A DNA stretch of 64,000 nt from Sphagnum compactum (Eukaryota; Bryophyta; Sphagnopsida; Sphagnales), in assembly GCA_965153455.1 (NCBI GenBank), contig OZ234502.1, positions 11,749,495 through 11,813,494 of the forward strand, read 5' to 3'. This document shows positions 21,648 to 33,700 of the stretch, in pieces. The position numbers and the translations under genes are program-made. Position 1 is the stretch's first letter; every line of letters begins with the position of its first letter. The notes beneath the pieces are model-generated. The model was given only the letters and a program-made list of their open reading frames with translations. It made no database searches and had not been told where the DNA came from.

Positions 21648-21846
21648 CAATCCATTGTCACAATAATTTTTTGTGTAAAAAAATTGCTTCGAATCAAATC
21701 CGTCGTCATAATAGATTTTTTTTTTGCAAAGAAACTGTTTCGAATCAAATCCATCGTCACAATAGTTTGTTTTTTTTGTAAAAAGACTACTTTGAATCAA
21801 ATCCATCATTACAATAGTTTATTTTTTTGGCAAAGAAACTGTTTCG
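21648..21846. repeat. Four-copy ~52-bp minisatellite
   Basis: Copies carry the consensus ATCCATCGTCACAATAGTTT, then a T-run, then GCAAAGAAACTGTTTCGAAT. They start near 21648, 21699, 21749 and 21798. Both strands stay partly open, which explains the overlapping short ORFs. Confidence 0.88.
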
Positions 21847-23090
21847 TTGTTTTAGTTTCCTGCCTTTGTTGGCACTAACTAGGAACATACCCCCACAATC
21901 ACCTGACACTCTAATGTGCTGCCACAAGTCCTTAATCAAAACTAATTGGAACCCAACTAAACATAATTGCCAAGTTGCCAACAAGGAACCGGTCAAAGAT
22001 ATACAATTCAAGGCTCTGGCATTTACAACCACTACATTGATTGGTAACTGGTCCCAATCTTGGAAATTGTAAAAGATCGAACTCTCTTTAAACTTTAATA
22101 CATAAAGGACATCATTGATGATAGTACTTAAGTGATCTTCACACAAATGTTTTGTGATGTTCTTTTAGTTATTATTGTCCGAAGCTAATGGACGTGCATG
22201 TGTAGATTTTGGGTGCACCCATCCAATTGATGGGTTGTTTTGATGTCTACCCATCTATTTGTTGGGTTTCTTTTCAAAATATGAATGTTGTGTCACCAAA
22301 AAGAAAGGGGAGAGACTTTCTATGTGTGTAAACTCGCAATGCTGGTCATACAGACTCAATGTGTATTGCTGAAGTCTTACTGGGACAAAAAGATTTGCTT
22401 CAAGTATTACTTCTTCATCAAAATTACAGATACCTAAATTTTATTGTCTTATTTTTATGGACCACAAGAGATCAGTTTCTCTCTTGATTTTTTCTTTAGG
22501 AGTCAACGGGTTGCTTAATGTGAGTGGCAGTTCATACCCCAACAACAGAAATCCCACAGATACCAACTTGACTACATCACATGGTTCCTCTCAAAGACTG
22601 GACAGAGATTCCGGACAGAATTAGTGAGTGTAATTTATTACACTTTTCAGTGTCCCCTTGTTCCTAGAATCCCCAGAGCTCCCACTATCCAGCAGGTACT
22701 CTCTCTTCATGATGAACACATTGTACACTCAGTTTAAAATCCCCAAGCCATCAAACATGGAGCTACCACAACAACCACTCCAGAGATCCTTGACACACTC
22801 ATCATCTCCCTTGTGTTGGTCCTTCAAAAAAAACATGTAAGACCTCCAGACCTCTTCCTGACGCTCTTGGCATAGCAGAAGTTCAAGCATTAGAATTTTC
22901 TGAAAGCCAGAAGTCTCGATCAACATCTGTCCCTAACTAATTACAGTCCCCAAAATCCAAATCCATTACACACTTGCTAGTTATCATGAAAAATCTAGAA
23001 ACTTAGCTTCGTTTCTTCACCACGAAAATCTACCACATTCTCTTCAACCAGTATCATATATATTCCTCCACTCCTCATCCTTTCGCTCCC

Positions 23091-23324
23091 CTAAAATCTT
23101 TTCACCAATCCCCTCGCAGAGCCGTGATTCACATAGCTCATAAAAAGTTTCCATTGAGAAACTCGCACTCCATTATTGGACCCACTCACCAAGATCCCTT
23201 CACAATAACCTACAAAACAAACCAAAAATAGAAACAAACCAAAAAACAACTTCTTTGGCACCCTTGAAACACCATGCCGCCAATAGTTCAGCCACAAAGC
23301 TGAATTAGGGTTTGCAGCCTTCAT
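23091..23324 (-). CDS. Unrecognised ORF with signal-anchor-like N-terminus
   Basis: A 77-codon frame beginning MKAANPNSALWLNYWRHG, followed by a basic patch and a hydrophobic segment LFFGLFLFLVCFVGY. This looks like the start of a secreted or type II membrane protein. A GTAGGTTATT donor-like site lies inside it. No downstream exon could be identified; the ORF at 22729-22926 on the same strand is a candidate but has no known motif. It lies between related direct repeats, so it may be part of a captured gene fragment. Confidence 0.25.
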   Translation of the reverse strand: MKAANPNSALWLNYWRHGVSRVPKKLFFGLFLFLVCFVGYCEGILVSGSNNGVRVSQWKLFMSYVNHGSARGLVKRF

Positions 23325-24023
23325 CCACAGAAAACATTTGACACTGTTTTTAGGTTACAGTTGGATTCAATTCATGGGTTGTTTTGAAATCTACACATCT
23401 ATTTATATGTTGCGTTTTTTCTCAAATATGAATGTTGGGTAACTGATTTAATCATGCCTTTATATCATTTTTATTTTTTGGGTTGTCACTTATCTTTTTG
23501 TATCAGGAGGTTTCATAATTCTATGGAATGCAAAAAAAATTCATGTGATTAATTTTTTAAATGAAAATTATTTGATAAACATACAAATAATTAACTTCAA
23601 TTCTTTTAAATCTTATTGAAATGAGAATCTTAAAAAAGTGATTTGAAATATTATGCAAGAATTGAGTAAAATAAAACATGTCAATTTTAAAATAAATAAA
23701 GATTTTAATACATAATTTGTTTTTGAGATATAAATGTTTTTAATTAATTTGATGTTATTTTAAAAACTTCAACAAGGCTTAGATGAAGATTTAATAATCG
23801 AAATTATAATGAAATTAATTTTTAATTGATTAATTTGTTTGTATTGTTGTTGTCTGTTATGTTATAAAACTTTATTATTGCCCTAAGCTAGTAGACATAT
23901 GCATGTATGATTTTAGGTTTTATCGAGCATGAATGGGGGCAAACACAACTAGTATTGGTATAGAGGCCCAAATAAGCCTCATGTGATTGCCGGATCCTAT
24001 GTTTGGGATCGAAACATTCCCAA

Positions 24024-24053
24024 AATGCAGGGTTTAGGGTTTAGGGTTTAGGG
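24024..24053 (+). repeat. Interstitial telomere-like repeat
   Basis: AGGGTTTAGGGTTTAGGGTT is about four units of the plant telomere repeat TTTAGGG, about 500 bp upstream of the anthranilate synthase start. Confidence 0.9.
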
Positions 24054-24540
24054 TGGAAATCCTCCCCCCTCCCTCCCCTCTCACCTTGGGGCACCAGAGT
24101 GAGGAATCCTAAGAACCGGCATGATAACCGGGATGGGTACTAGTTTTGTAGAGGTATCATCACTGTTGTAAAGGATAATAATAGTTTCTGTTCTATAAAA
24201 AAATAAAAATAAAAAATAAAAAAAATAATAATAGTATTTTTTTTGTACCAGATTCCAATCCAAAACATTTTCATCATTCATTTTCATAATAAAATATTCC
24301 TCTTTTTTCTCTGCTTTCTGCTTCTTCTTCTTCTTCTTCGTCCTCTCTTCTTCCTCCTCCTCGACCCCTCGACGTTCGAGGTTCGCCACTGCCGATTCTG
24401 GCAAGAAAGTTTCCACCCATTGTTCGGATTGGCGGTCTTTGTATACCCAATTGCTTGTTTTCCCTTTTTAGTTCTTGTGTTTTCCGAGTTTTGCTTTCTC
24501 TTCAGGTGAAGAAGAAGTATCAAGCACAGCAGCAACACAG

Positions 24541-24543
<3 letters not shown>

Positions 24544-24573
<30 letters not shown>
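24544..24573 (+). repeat. (GA)15 tract touching the ATG of anthranilate synthase
   Basis: A pure GA run ends immediately at the start codon (24574). GA tracts in plant leaders are bound by BPC/GAGA-binding factors; here the tract also replaces any normal Kozak context, leaving GAGA at the start. Confidence 0.9.
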
Positions 24574-24576
<3 letters not shown>

Positions 24577-25039
24577 GGTGTTGCAATGGAGAGGTTGGCG
24601 AGTTGTGGTGCTGTTTATGTCACTCACGCTGTAAGTACGAAGACTTATGATGTGGGATTCTGCCCAAAGAGTTGCTGCATTCTCGGTCCAGTGAAGAAGA
24701 AGAAGAAGACTCAAGTCGGTCTCCGGGTAAGGGGGGTTTTTTTTTATGTGGGTTTTCGATTTGGCTGTGTGCTGCGGGAGTAAGAATGGAGGAGAGAAGG
24801 ACCCACCCAAAAAAATAATAATAAAGTAAACCCATTCTTGCCATGGAAATGTGAATTTGGTTTTTCTCAGACAACCATCTGAGAACAAGAATCTGGTTTT
24901 TGTTTGCAGATTGGGAAGAGCAGACGGGATGGCAAAGGATTTGCTGTTTCTTGCAAAGTTGTTGAAGCAAACGTGGGTGTAACAACAACTTCTGTGAAAG
25001 CTCCTGATGTCTCTCCAGGTATGGATGCACATAGCGAAA

Positions 25040-25103
<64 letters not shown>

Positions 25104-28100
25104 GCATTTCTCCAATGCCAGAAAATATCTGTGAGAAACTCTCTGGCAATTCTGGCAGGCATTCTGCACGATGTGAGAAATTCATGAGGAGCTCTGGTTT
25201 TCCATTGTTTCTATTCCAAAGGGTTTGCTGTTTCTTTTGCTGTTTCTTCTTCATCGTGAGAATGGAAATTTCTCTATTCTTATGAAAGATATGTTTCTAT
25301 TCCAAAGATTCGGGTTTTAGGGTTTAGTAGTCAGCTATTGAAGTCGCTGATCTCTCTCCAGCTGCAGATTGGTGAGATTAGACCCAGTTCTGTAGTGTAG
25401 ATGCCAAGAAGAAGCTCTGGAGTTGTTTTGCAAGGTCACAAGTATGCGAAGACCTCTTCCAGTCTTTGGATTCTTTTGATTCCAAGGTTTTGGGTTTTAG
25501 GGTTTGCAGCTCATATTAAAGTTTCTGGTGAGGTTTAGGGTTGTTGTTGGCCCATATTAAAGTGTTGTTGTTGTTGCTTTTGGAGTTTGTCATTTCAACA
25601 GGGTTGTGATTTTGTTTTACATGAACATGCAATAGTTTTTGTTCTGGCGCTTGTTTTTAGGTCCTTGGGATGATGCTGTAATGTATAGTTGCAGCTAACT
25701 GATACATATGTTTCCTTGGCAGAGCAATCTACGTTTTTGGAGGCATGTCAGAAGGGCAATCTGGTGCCAGTTTTCTGTCGCATTTTCTCGGACCATATGA
25801 CTCCGGTTATTGCATACCGATGCTTGGTGAAGGAAGACGATAGGGAAGCTCCTTCGTTTTTATTCGAGTCAGTAGAGAATGGTCAAAAAACTGTAAATAT
25901 GGTACACTATACCTCTTCTTCATCTCTTCTGCTTTTGCAAGAGGACAGGGCCTGTGGTGGTGTGTGTTGTTGTTTTTGAGAGTTTCAGCTCGATTGAACC
26001 AACTATTTGGCATCCCTGGGTTTTGGGCTACATATATATATATAGAGAGAGAGAGGGGACAAAGGATTGAGCAAACAAGGTGCACAATTTTACAGGGCCG
26101 ATACAGCATGGTGGGTGCACAACCATCCATGGAAATAGTGGCAAAGGAGAATCGGATCACAGTTTTGAATCATGAGGAAGGCACTCGGGTCGAAAAGACC
26201 TCAGAAGATCCATTGGGGGAACCTTCTGAGATAGCATCTAAGTGGCAACCAGTTCCAGTTGATGGTCTTCCGGACGTGTTTTGTGGTGAATCTCCAAACT
26301 CCTTTGCGCCTCCTCATTTCCCTAGATGTTAAACCCTGAAGCTTAACCCTAATGTGACATGCAGTATGCTACTTCTGAAAAACTCTCTTTCTCCACAGTC
26401 AGATTTTTCTGTGCTAAAGTGGATTGTTTGTTTGGATTATTGGATCAGGTTTTGATTTCATGTATGGAAGTGTGCAGGAGGATGGGTTGGGTATTTTTCC
26501 TACGACACTGTGAGATATACTGAGAAAAAGAAGCTGCCATTTTCTGCAGCGCCTGATGATGATCGGCGCCTGCCAGACATCCACTTAGGGCTTTACAATG
26601 ATGTATTGGTGTTTGATCATGTATCAAAGGTGCTGCTGCTGTATATCCCATTGCCTTCTTGTCCCTCATTTTGCTTCTGTGTATTTTCTAGCACACTTGA
26701 AGAAGAAACCTCCAATTTTCTTCTCACTTATATCTCCAGAGTATGCATATACTGCTGAAATTTCTGACTGAGTTGAATTTGCTTGTTGTTGTTGTGTGTT
26801 GAATAGTGCAGTTGGTATATGTAATACATTGGGTTCACATTGACCGGTTTGACACCCCAGAGCATGCTTACAAGGATGGCAAGTGCCGCCTGGACCTCTT
26901 GGTGGCTCGCCTTCAAGCTGTAGGAGGGTAATTTACCTTAGCCTTTCCCAAGTGTATGTAGTGGAATAATGCTGGCTCCCTCTGTAGGAGAAGCACCGGG
27001 TACAAGGTTTTCAATGCATAATGGGTCTCAGGGTTTTACAGTTTTCTTTTGTTGGCTGGTGGTTGTCTCCAGGCTCAAGCTTCCAAGTGGGTCAGTGGAC
27101 ATGTCAATATCTCAGTTTGGCCACAATTCAGCAGTATCCAATTTCAGCCATGAGCAATTTAAGGATGCCATCCTGAAGGTGAAGGAGCACATACTTGCAG
27201 GTGATATCTTTCAATTGGTTTTAAGCCAGCGCTTTGAGAGGCGCACTTTTGCTGATCCTTTTGAAGTCTATCGAGCTCTTCGAATCGTAAATCCAAGTCC
27301 ATACATGATATATTTGCAGGTTCATTCCATGCTCTCATTCTTCTCATGCCTTGACCTCATCTGATACTCTCAATTCGCTCATTCTCTTTGTCTGCAAAGC
27401 ATCTGTAAAAGCAAGGTAGTACTTGCTCTTTCAAGGCATCTTTGGCATTTCACAGGCTAATAGGTATGTCTGGATCTTGTTCATTTTAACTTGAATGCAA
27501 AGACTTATTATTACCATGAACATTGAGCAGGCACGTGGTTCAATACTAGTGGCTTCCAGTCCTGAGATCCTCACCCGCATCACAAAGGTATTGTGATTTA
27601 CCTGTCAGATTATCCCTAAGCCCTAAACCCTAAGTCCTAAAACCTGTGGCAATAGTAAATAGCTTTGGTTTTGAGATGTGGCATCTTTATGTATGGTGGG
27701 GAGGTTTAATTGCATGTGGTTAGTCCTGGCCAGATCTGATAATCCTGGGAAAATGCAGGGAAAAGTGGTGAATAGACCACTAGCTGGAACTCGGAGACGT
27801 GGAAAGACTGATAAAGAGGACCAATTGATGGAGCAAGAGTTGCTAGCTGATGAGAAAGAGTGTGCAGAGCATGTGATGCTTGTTGATTTAGGCCGGAATG
27901 ATGTGGGCAAAGTAAGAAGATTTCAGTGAACTTGCTCCTAATTGAAGTTTGGCATCAATAGTGAGGTTTCTGAAGTTGCTGTTCTTAGTGATGTTGTTGT
28001 GGCAGCTGGAGATACTACTTCCCTTGTCAATGTGTAGGGTAACACCTGAGGAGTGGGGAGTTCTGAAAGTAAGCACCTGCCTGAGGTGTAGCTGAGGGGC

Positions 28101-29483
28101 ACTTATGTCCAGAACTCCCCCGCTCTGAGGGCGTTACCAAGCCTCAAAATTGATTCGATTTTTTGTTTTTTATCTGTGATACACAGTGGCTACGTGGGTG
28201 TTCTGTTTTCTGAAGTGCCCTGCAGGATTTTATGCTCTGTAAGCATACCTCCAAATACACTAAAATCTCCTTGGAGGTTTATTATGCCAAGGAAGAACTA
28301 TAACAAAGTGAAATGTTGATGTAAAAAAATGGGGGAGCGACAGTGCTCATTTTCTCCTGGATGAATTGTTTTCTGTTGTGTGGTTTATCAGGTGTCAAAG
28401 GCTGGGACAGTGAAAGTGGAGAAATTCATGCAAGTTGAGCGCTACTCCCATGTCATGCATATCAGTTCCACAGTATGTTGCTCCTATATTTGCCAGGCAT
28501 TCAAAATCCATTGATGGGTGTAAATGATCCGTTCTATGGTTTTCTATGTTGTATGGTGTTTGCTGAGTTTTGTGAAATGCACAAATTTAGTCAACACTCA
28601 CCCCCTTCCCCACTTTTATTCCTAAATGGTGACAAGAACTCTCTGTGCAGGTGACAGGTGAGCTACTAGACAATCTTTCAAGTTGGGATGCACTGCGAGC
28701 TGCACTACCTGTGGGCACAGTCAGTGGTGCTCCAAAGGTGGACTCTTGCTCCATAGCTTGGGCGCATGTATGTCTTCAATATGTGCAGTTATATTTTTTT
28801 TGGTGCTACACGAGAGCATCGTGGCAAATATGTTCATACTTTGTGTGGACATTATTCTGAAGGTAAGGAAAAAAAACCTGCTTTGATAAGCTTTTACAGG
28901 TGTCCATAGTAATGTATGTTTTGCTTTTGGCTGCTGAATGGTTGTAGGTTAGAGCTATGGAGCTGATTGATGAGCTCGAGCCAACACAAAGAGGTCCATA
29001 CAGTGGAGGCATTGGGGGTATTTCTTTCACTGGAGATATGGACATGGCCCTAGCCCTCCGCACTATGGTATTCCCAGCTAGTCGTACTGACACGATATAT
29101 TCCTACAAAGAAGCGAACCACCGTCGTGAATGGGTAGTCCATATCCAGGTACACTTCTGTACACAAAACCCTAAACCTGGGCTTCTGTAATTTTTCTCCA
29201 GTGATCATGATGTTTTCTTATAAAAAAACCATGATAATTCCAGGAGGCAGTAACGGTCCAAAGTAATTAGTTTCTCTCAGAAATACTCTCAATAACCCAC
29301 TTGGTTCTTGCCAAATGGGTGTTTTCTTGCCCGGGTATTCATCTTTGCACATTTTATGCTGTACAGGCAGGTGCAGGCATTGTTGCAGACAGTGACCCAG
29401 AGAGTGAGTACCAAGAGACCATGAACAAAGCTGCAGGTCTTGGGCGTGCAATTGATCTTGCTGAAGCCTCATTTCTGCAGTGA
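24574..29483 (+). CDS. ASA1: Anthranilate synthase alpha subunit (component I)
   Basis: This enzyme converts chorismate and glutamine-derived ammonia to anthranilate, the committed step of tryptophan synthesis in plastids, with a glutaminase beta subunit. Exons: 24574-24726, 24910-25018, 25723-25901, 26096-26285, 26478-26629, 26812-26927, 27073-27319, 27531-27587, 27759-27911, 28392-28472, 28651-28737, 28948-29148, 29367-29483. The total is 1842 nt, or 613 residues, matching the roughly 600 of the family. The first ~85 residues are basic and Ser/Thr/Val-rich with little homology, as expected for a transit peptide. Visible motifs are FLFESVE (133-139, the Trp-binding LLES-type element), [10 protein letters not shown] with Asp361, [40 protein letters not shown] (501-508) and [11 protein letters not shown]. 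The feedback region appears wild type, including the Asp equivalent to that altered in insensitive plant mutants, so Trp inhibition is expected. All introns are GT-AG. Confidence 0.97.
25047..25100 (+). repeat. (CT)26 tract in anthranilate synthase intron 2
   Basis: An almost pure CT run of about 54 nt begins about 28 nt after the donor of exon 2. It is complementary to the (GA)n tract about 470 nt upstream in the same pre-mRNA. Confidence 0.92.
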
Positions 29484-30796
29484 TCTAATGTAGTCACACT
29501 CTAAAGGGTTTTCAATGTCTTCTTACTCTTTTCTCTATACTAGCATGGATGGGAGGTAATGCAGCCTTGTATGCCAACTTCTTGCAACCCTTCCATCACT
29601 GCAAATCACAAAACTTTACACAAATACTGTTCAGCAAAGACACTACTACCCATTATTCAGATCATGATTATGCACCTTTGTCTCCACTGGTGCCTTCTAC
29701 ATTTTAAGATGCAAGGCAGAATGTGGACAAGAAAATTTCATGGTTGTAGCATTCTCACCCACAGCTTGAGAACCCCTTGTGTACACATTTTTGTACCTTA
29801 TTTAAGAGAGGAAATTCTTTTTCCATTTTATCATGGCATCAAGTTTATTCTGTGCGCTTCTGTTGTGACATTGTGGTGCCTTTCTTTCTATCAAAAACTT
29901 CTTGCAGATGCCATTGTGACAACAAATTGATGAAGAAATTTGTGAATATTTTGGTGAACGGAACCTGAAGAGTGATTATGACAGAGTGCTCCAGGTATGA
30001 TAATTTGAGACTAGAAACAATCTATCCAGATGTATCAGCTTGTTTGCAAAGTGAATTATCAGTCCATCCAATTACAGCTTAGAGAAGCAACCATGAAACT
30101 GATAAGCTCAGGTTGATTTTCCTAGTGAATTTAGCAATGAAAATCCTCCTGCGGTAATGGGTTTGATTGCTTGTAAATTTTATGGTGTCAAAAAGATTTG
30201 TGAACTGTCTGGTCAAATGAGCTCATTATAATGTTGCATGGAACTTTGTACAGAACCCCACATTGTAGGATGGAAAATCAGAAGGAATTCCATACACTAT
30301 GATGACGACCCAGTTAAGTTTTGCACAAACAACGTCAGCAGATGGAGAATATTTCATCATTGCAAATTACAACAATAATGGGGTTTTTATCATGAAATTT
30401 TCCATGTTGAGATGAATTACAAAGAAATGTGCTCTCTAGGGTTTAGAGACAAATCTTTTCCTTTGAAAGCTTTTGAAAGCTTTTAAAAACTAGCAAACTC
30501 TACAATCCCTAAACCCTAATTATCTCTTTGAAAGTGACAGTAATGTTAAATATCACAAATGAATTCATTGGGATTGGGGAAACATCAAAACGCTTAAACC
30601 CTGATCCTTAATTTAGGGAGACAAAGTATCAAGCCCTAAACCCTAATCCTTAACCCTAAACCCTAAACCCTAATCAATTAGGATGCAGGGTTCATTCCTT
30701 TGTGTTGAAAGCTTTTAGCTTAGGGTTTAGGGTTCCATTGCTTGTGTTTAGGGTTGAAGGCCCTGACTGAATTTCCTTGTTTTTACGGTTTAGGGT
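29484..30796. other. Convergent intergenic region with telobox clusters
   Basis: Between the anthranilate synthase stop and the end of the bHLH gene there is no recognised coding sequence. From 30430 to 30800 AAACCCTAA and TTTAGGG words occur repeatedly on both orientations (for example 30640-30672 and 30718-30735), alternating with AT-rich spacer. Confidence 0.65.
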
Positions 30797-33700
30797 TTAA
30801 GGCTCTGACATTCCTTTGTGTTTCTTCACTCCTGGACTTGGTGTGAGAGTCTCTGTGGGCGTTTCTGAATCTGGGGATGCAGCAGAAGGAGCACTTAGTC
30901 TCCTGCTAGTCATGTCATGAGCTGCAATGTTCTGCAAGATCTCTCTCTCCACCGCTTCTTTCACTTTGTCGCAACACAATGGGGTTTGTTGCAAACTTGA
31001 AGGTACCTGATGAAACACAGGTCCCCCACACACCCACACATATTCTACTATCAGAAAAGCTTGATCAACCACGACTGTTCTCAGGAATCGCACAGACTTT
31101 CTTGTGTGACAGGAGACCAAATGTTGGTATCGTGATGTGATCAGGACACTAATCTCAGGCTGAAAAATCATACCCAAAAGAAAGAAAAAGAAGAAGAAGC
31201 TCATAATGATGAAGAAGATCATGAAGATAGAGCATGATGATGAAGAAGATCATGAAGAAGATGAGAATCTGTACCGGAACTGTGAGAGAAAAAGCCATGC
31301 GACCTTGGATGACTCCGGCGTCATCAGAGGACAAGGAGCCAACTTCCAATGCCGAGTCTCGCACTATGCTCAGAATGTGGATCAATGTTTGAAGATTGTT
31401 GCGGGATTTCACATCGATGACTAAATCTCTACTAGTACTCGCTCCATCAGCGATGACATGAGCTTCTGCAGGTCTCACAGCTACCCGCGTGCTGCAGCAG
31501 CTTAGATTGTTGATGGAGCTGAAGCTGCTGCTGGAAGCTGGACCACCAGCAGCAGCAGCTTGAACTACTGCAGGTCGATCATGGGTTTGCTGCTGCAGGA
31601 ATGTCGCCGATCCGACCTTTTCTACTCGAACTGCAGCAATCTGATCCTTCAGCTGGCGGATGTAGTGGGTGGCCTTCGTGAGGATTGAGAGCGTGTCCTT
31701 CTGCATACGACGATCAGGATTAGTACATGACGCTGCTGCTGCTGCTGCAACATGTTGTGGAAGGAAGCTGCACATGATCCTTGCTCATGTATCTCACGTA
31801 CCTTCTTTGAAGCTGGGAGCAAGCTATCAAGCGCATTGATCTCGGTTTTGATCCTGCTTCGCCGATCTCGTTCTTGCATTTTGTGTTTCTCTGCAATCTG
31901 CGCTTGATCGACATGAGCTACTGGCGCTTGCCAATCTGCAGGAATGTTGTAAGTCTGAAGCTGGTCTAGTACATCGCGGCTCGTCATGTCGAATAAGCCC
32001 CGCCCCGGCGCGGGAAGAAGGTCGTCACTAGTGCTTCGACTAACTGCTGCTGCTCCTGCTGCGCCTTGCAATTGCAGCTGCTGCAGTACTACCGCACTAG
32101 TGTCTCCGGCGTGAGCGTCCCGCGAGCTGCTGGAGCTCCTCATTAACGTTTCCTGCACCCGCTGCTCGACTCTTTGTATTCTGTCGGATTCTTGGATCCT
32201 GCGACTTAGACTCTTCCACAGCTCGATCATCGACTGGCGAGGACGTGGTGGTGGTGGTGGTGCTGTCGAGCTGGGTCCTGCAGCAGCAGCGCCGAATATC
32301 CCCGACGCGGTTTGTGATCTCTGCATGGAGTTGTCGACCGCGTCTAATCTTCGACGTTTCGAAAGTCGACGACTCGGTTCCAAGGACTTGAAAGGCGAGC
32401 ACTGTTCTCTACTAGGATTCTGCTGCTGCTGCTGCTGACGATGATGATCAAATGGGTTCTTTACCGCACTATGATCAGGTTCAGCATCCAAATCTAGAAA
32501 AGTAGCACCATGATGTAGATCCATTGCCGGATCAACCAGGAGCTGATCTGTAGCTAGTGGAAATCTATCTGGTAAACAAGAATCTGGTTGAGCTGCGGGA
32601 CGTTCTGAAGTCGCGGCGCTGGTCAATGCATCAGCTGTTGGTGACTGCAGCTCTGGATACATAATTTCATACGGGTTCGTCGACATAGCCGCACTAGACT
32701 GTTGCGCCAGCTCATGGCCGTCATGATGCCGAAGAGTAACATTCTGGTGGTGCTGCTGCTGCACAAGATCATGAAATGGCTCCAAATCCTGCACCTGATC
32801 ATCATCATCGTCATAACAAGAGGAGCTTACTATTGCAGGATCTGAATTAGTACCAAAAACAGTATCGAAGAGTGCGGCAAGGTTGATGACTGACGACATT
32901 GCGGGTGGATGTTGCAGCGCCGCCACCGCTGCCGCCGGATCAGTAGTCTCCGAGTCCAGTTGATCCATATTCTGGTATGCCTGCATGATTAGCGAATCTA
33001 GCGCCATGGTGGGCTGCAGCTGCACGAAATTGGAAATAGCATCTGCTGCTGCAGTGCTTCTACCTACAGCAGCAGAGTCCATGGATTCCAGCTGAGTAAA
33101 TACTTCCTGCTGCTGCTGCTGCTGCTGCTGCAAGCTCGCGATTTCCTCATGATCATCATCTGGATCAAGTATTCCCAGCTCGTGATCATCCCAGCTTGGT
33201 GACTGCATGTGATTCCCAAATGCATGAGGTGCAGGTACTTCACGCGGGGCTGCTGCAGCTGTGCCATAGTTGTGCGCATGAAACCAAGCTGCAGCTGCAG
33301 CTATTTCGACATGACCACCCCGCGAGGAGGAGCTGCTGCTACCTCCAGCTGCAGGGAGCAAAACAAAATTCTCCAAAGGGGACAAACTTGGAAACACGCT
33401 CGATCCGGACATGAACAGCTGCTTGAATGTTTGCAGTAATTCACTTGTTTCCAGAATCTACCATTGATAGATAGATCATGCACCACCAAACAAACCCAAA
33501 AAAAAAAACAAAAACCGTCATCAGTTGCATTCACCAAGTTCCGGGTCCAAGTCTAGTTTGTCTTGCAGACGCGCAGTCTTCATGGAAGATTCTAGACTAC
33601 GCGTCGCACGAGATCGAGTCACGAGAATTCGCCGATGATCTTTCCGCCATGTGCGACAAAATATTTAAATATATATATAATAACAGTAATAATAATAATA

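Larger units (their letters stand above)
18400..24500. other. Long AT-rich intergenic region
   Basis: About 6 kb without a convincing gene. It contains a short GC-rich island (18540-18600), long A/T runs (18660-19340), cryptic GGCTAT/GGTTAT repeats (19740-20170), a minisatellite (21648-21846), related direct repeats around 22170-22300, 23345-23430 and 23873-23940, and a telomere-like tract at 24024-24053. Weak ORFs at 22729-22926 and 23091-23324 on the minus strand are discussed separately. Confidence 0.6.

Noticed and set aside
24520-25254. 244-codon minus-strand ORF opposite the anthranilate synthase start
   Set aside because: It is kept open by the (GA)n and (CT)n tracts, is Arg/Glu and Ser/Leu-repetitive, and lies antisense to well-supported exons.
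31803-33412. bHLH long exon as a separate gene starting at its own ATG (33412)
   Set aside because: The upstream exons supply a MYC_N domain, join with an acceptor at 33419-33420 in frame, and the seven exons sum to an exact frame; an internal promoter is not excluded.
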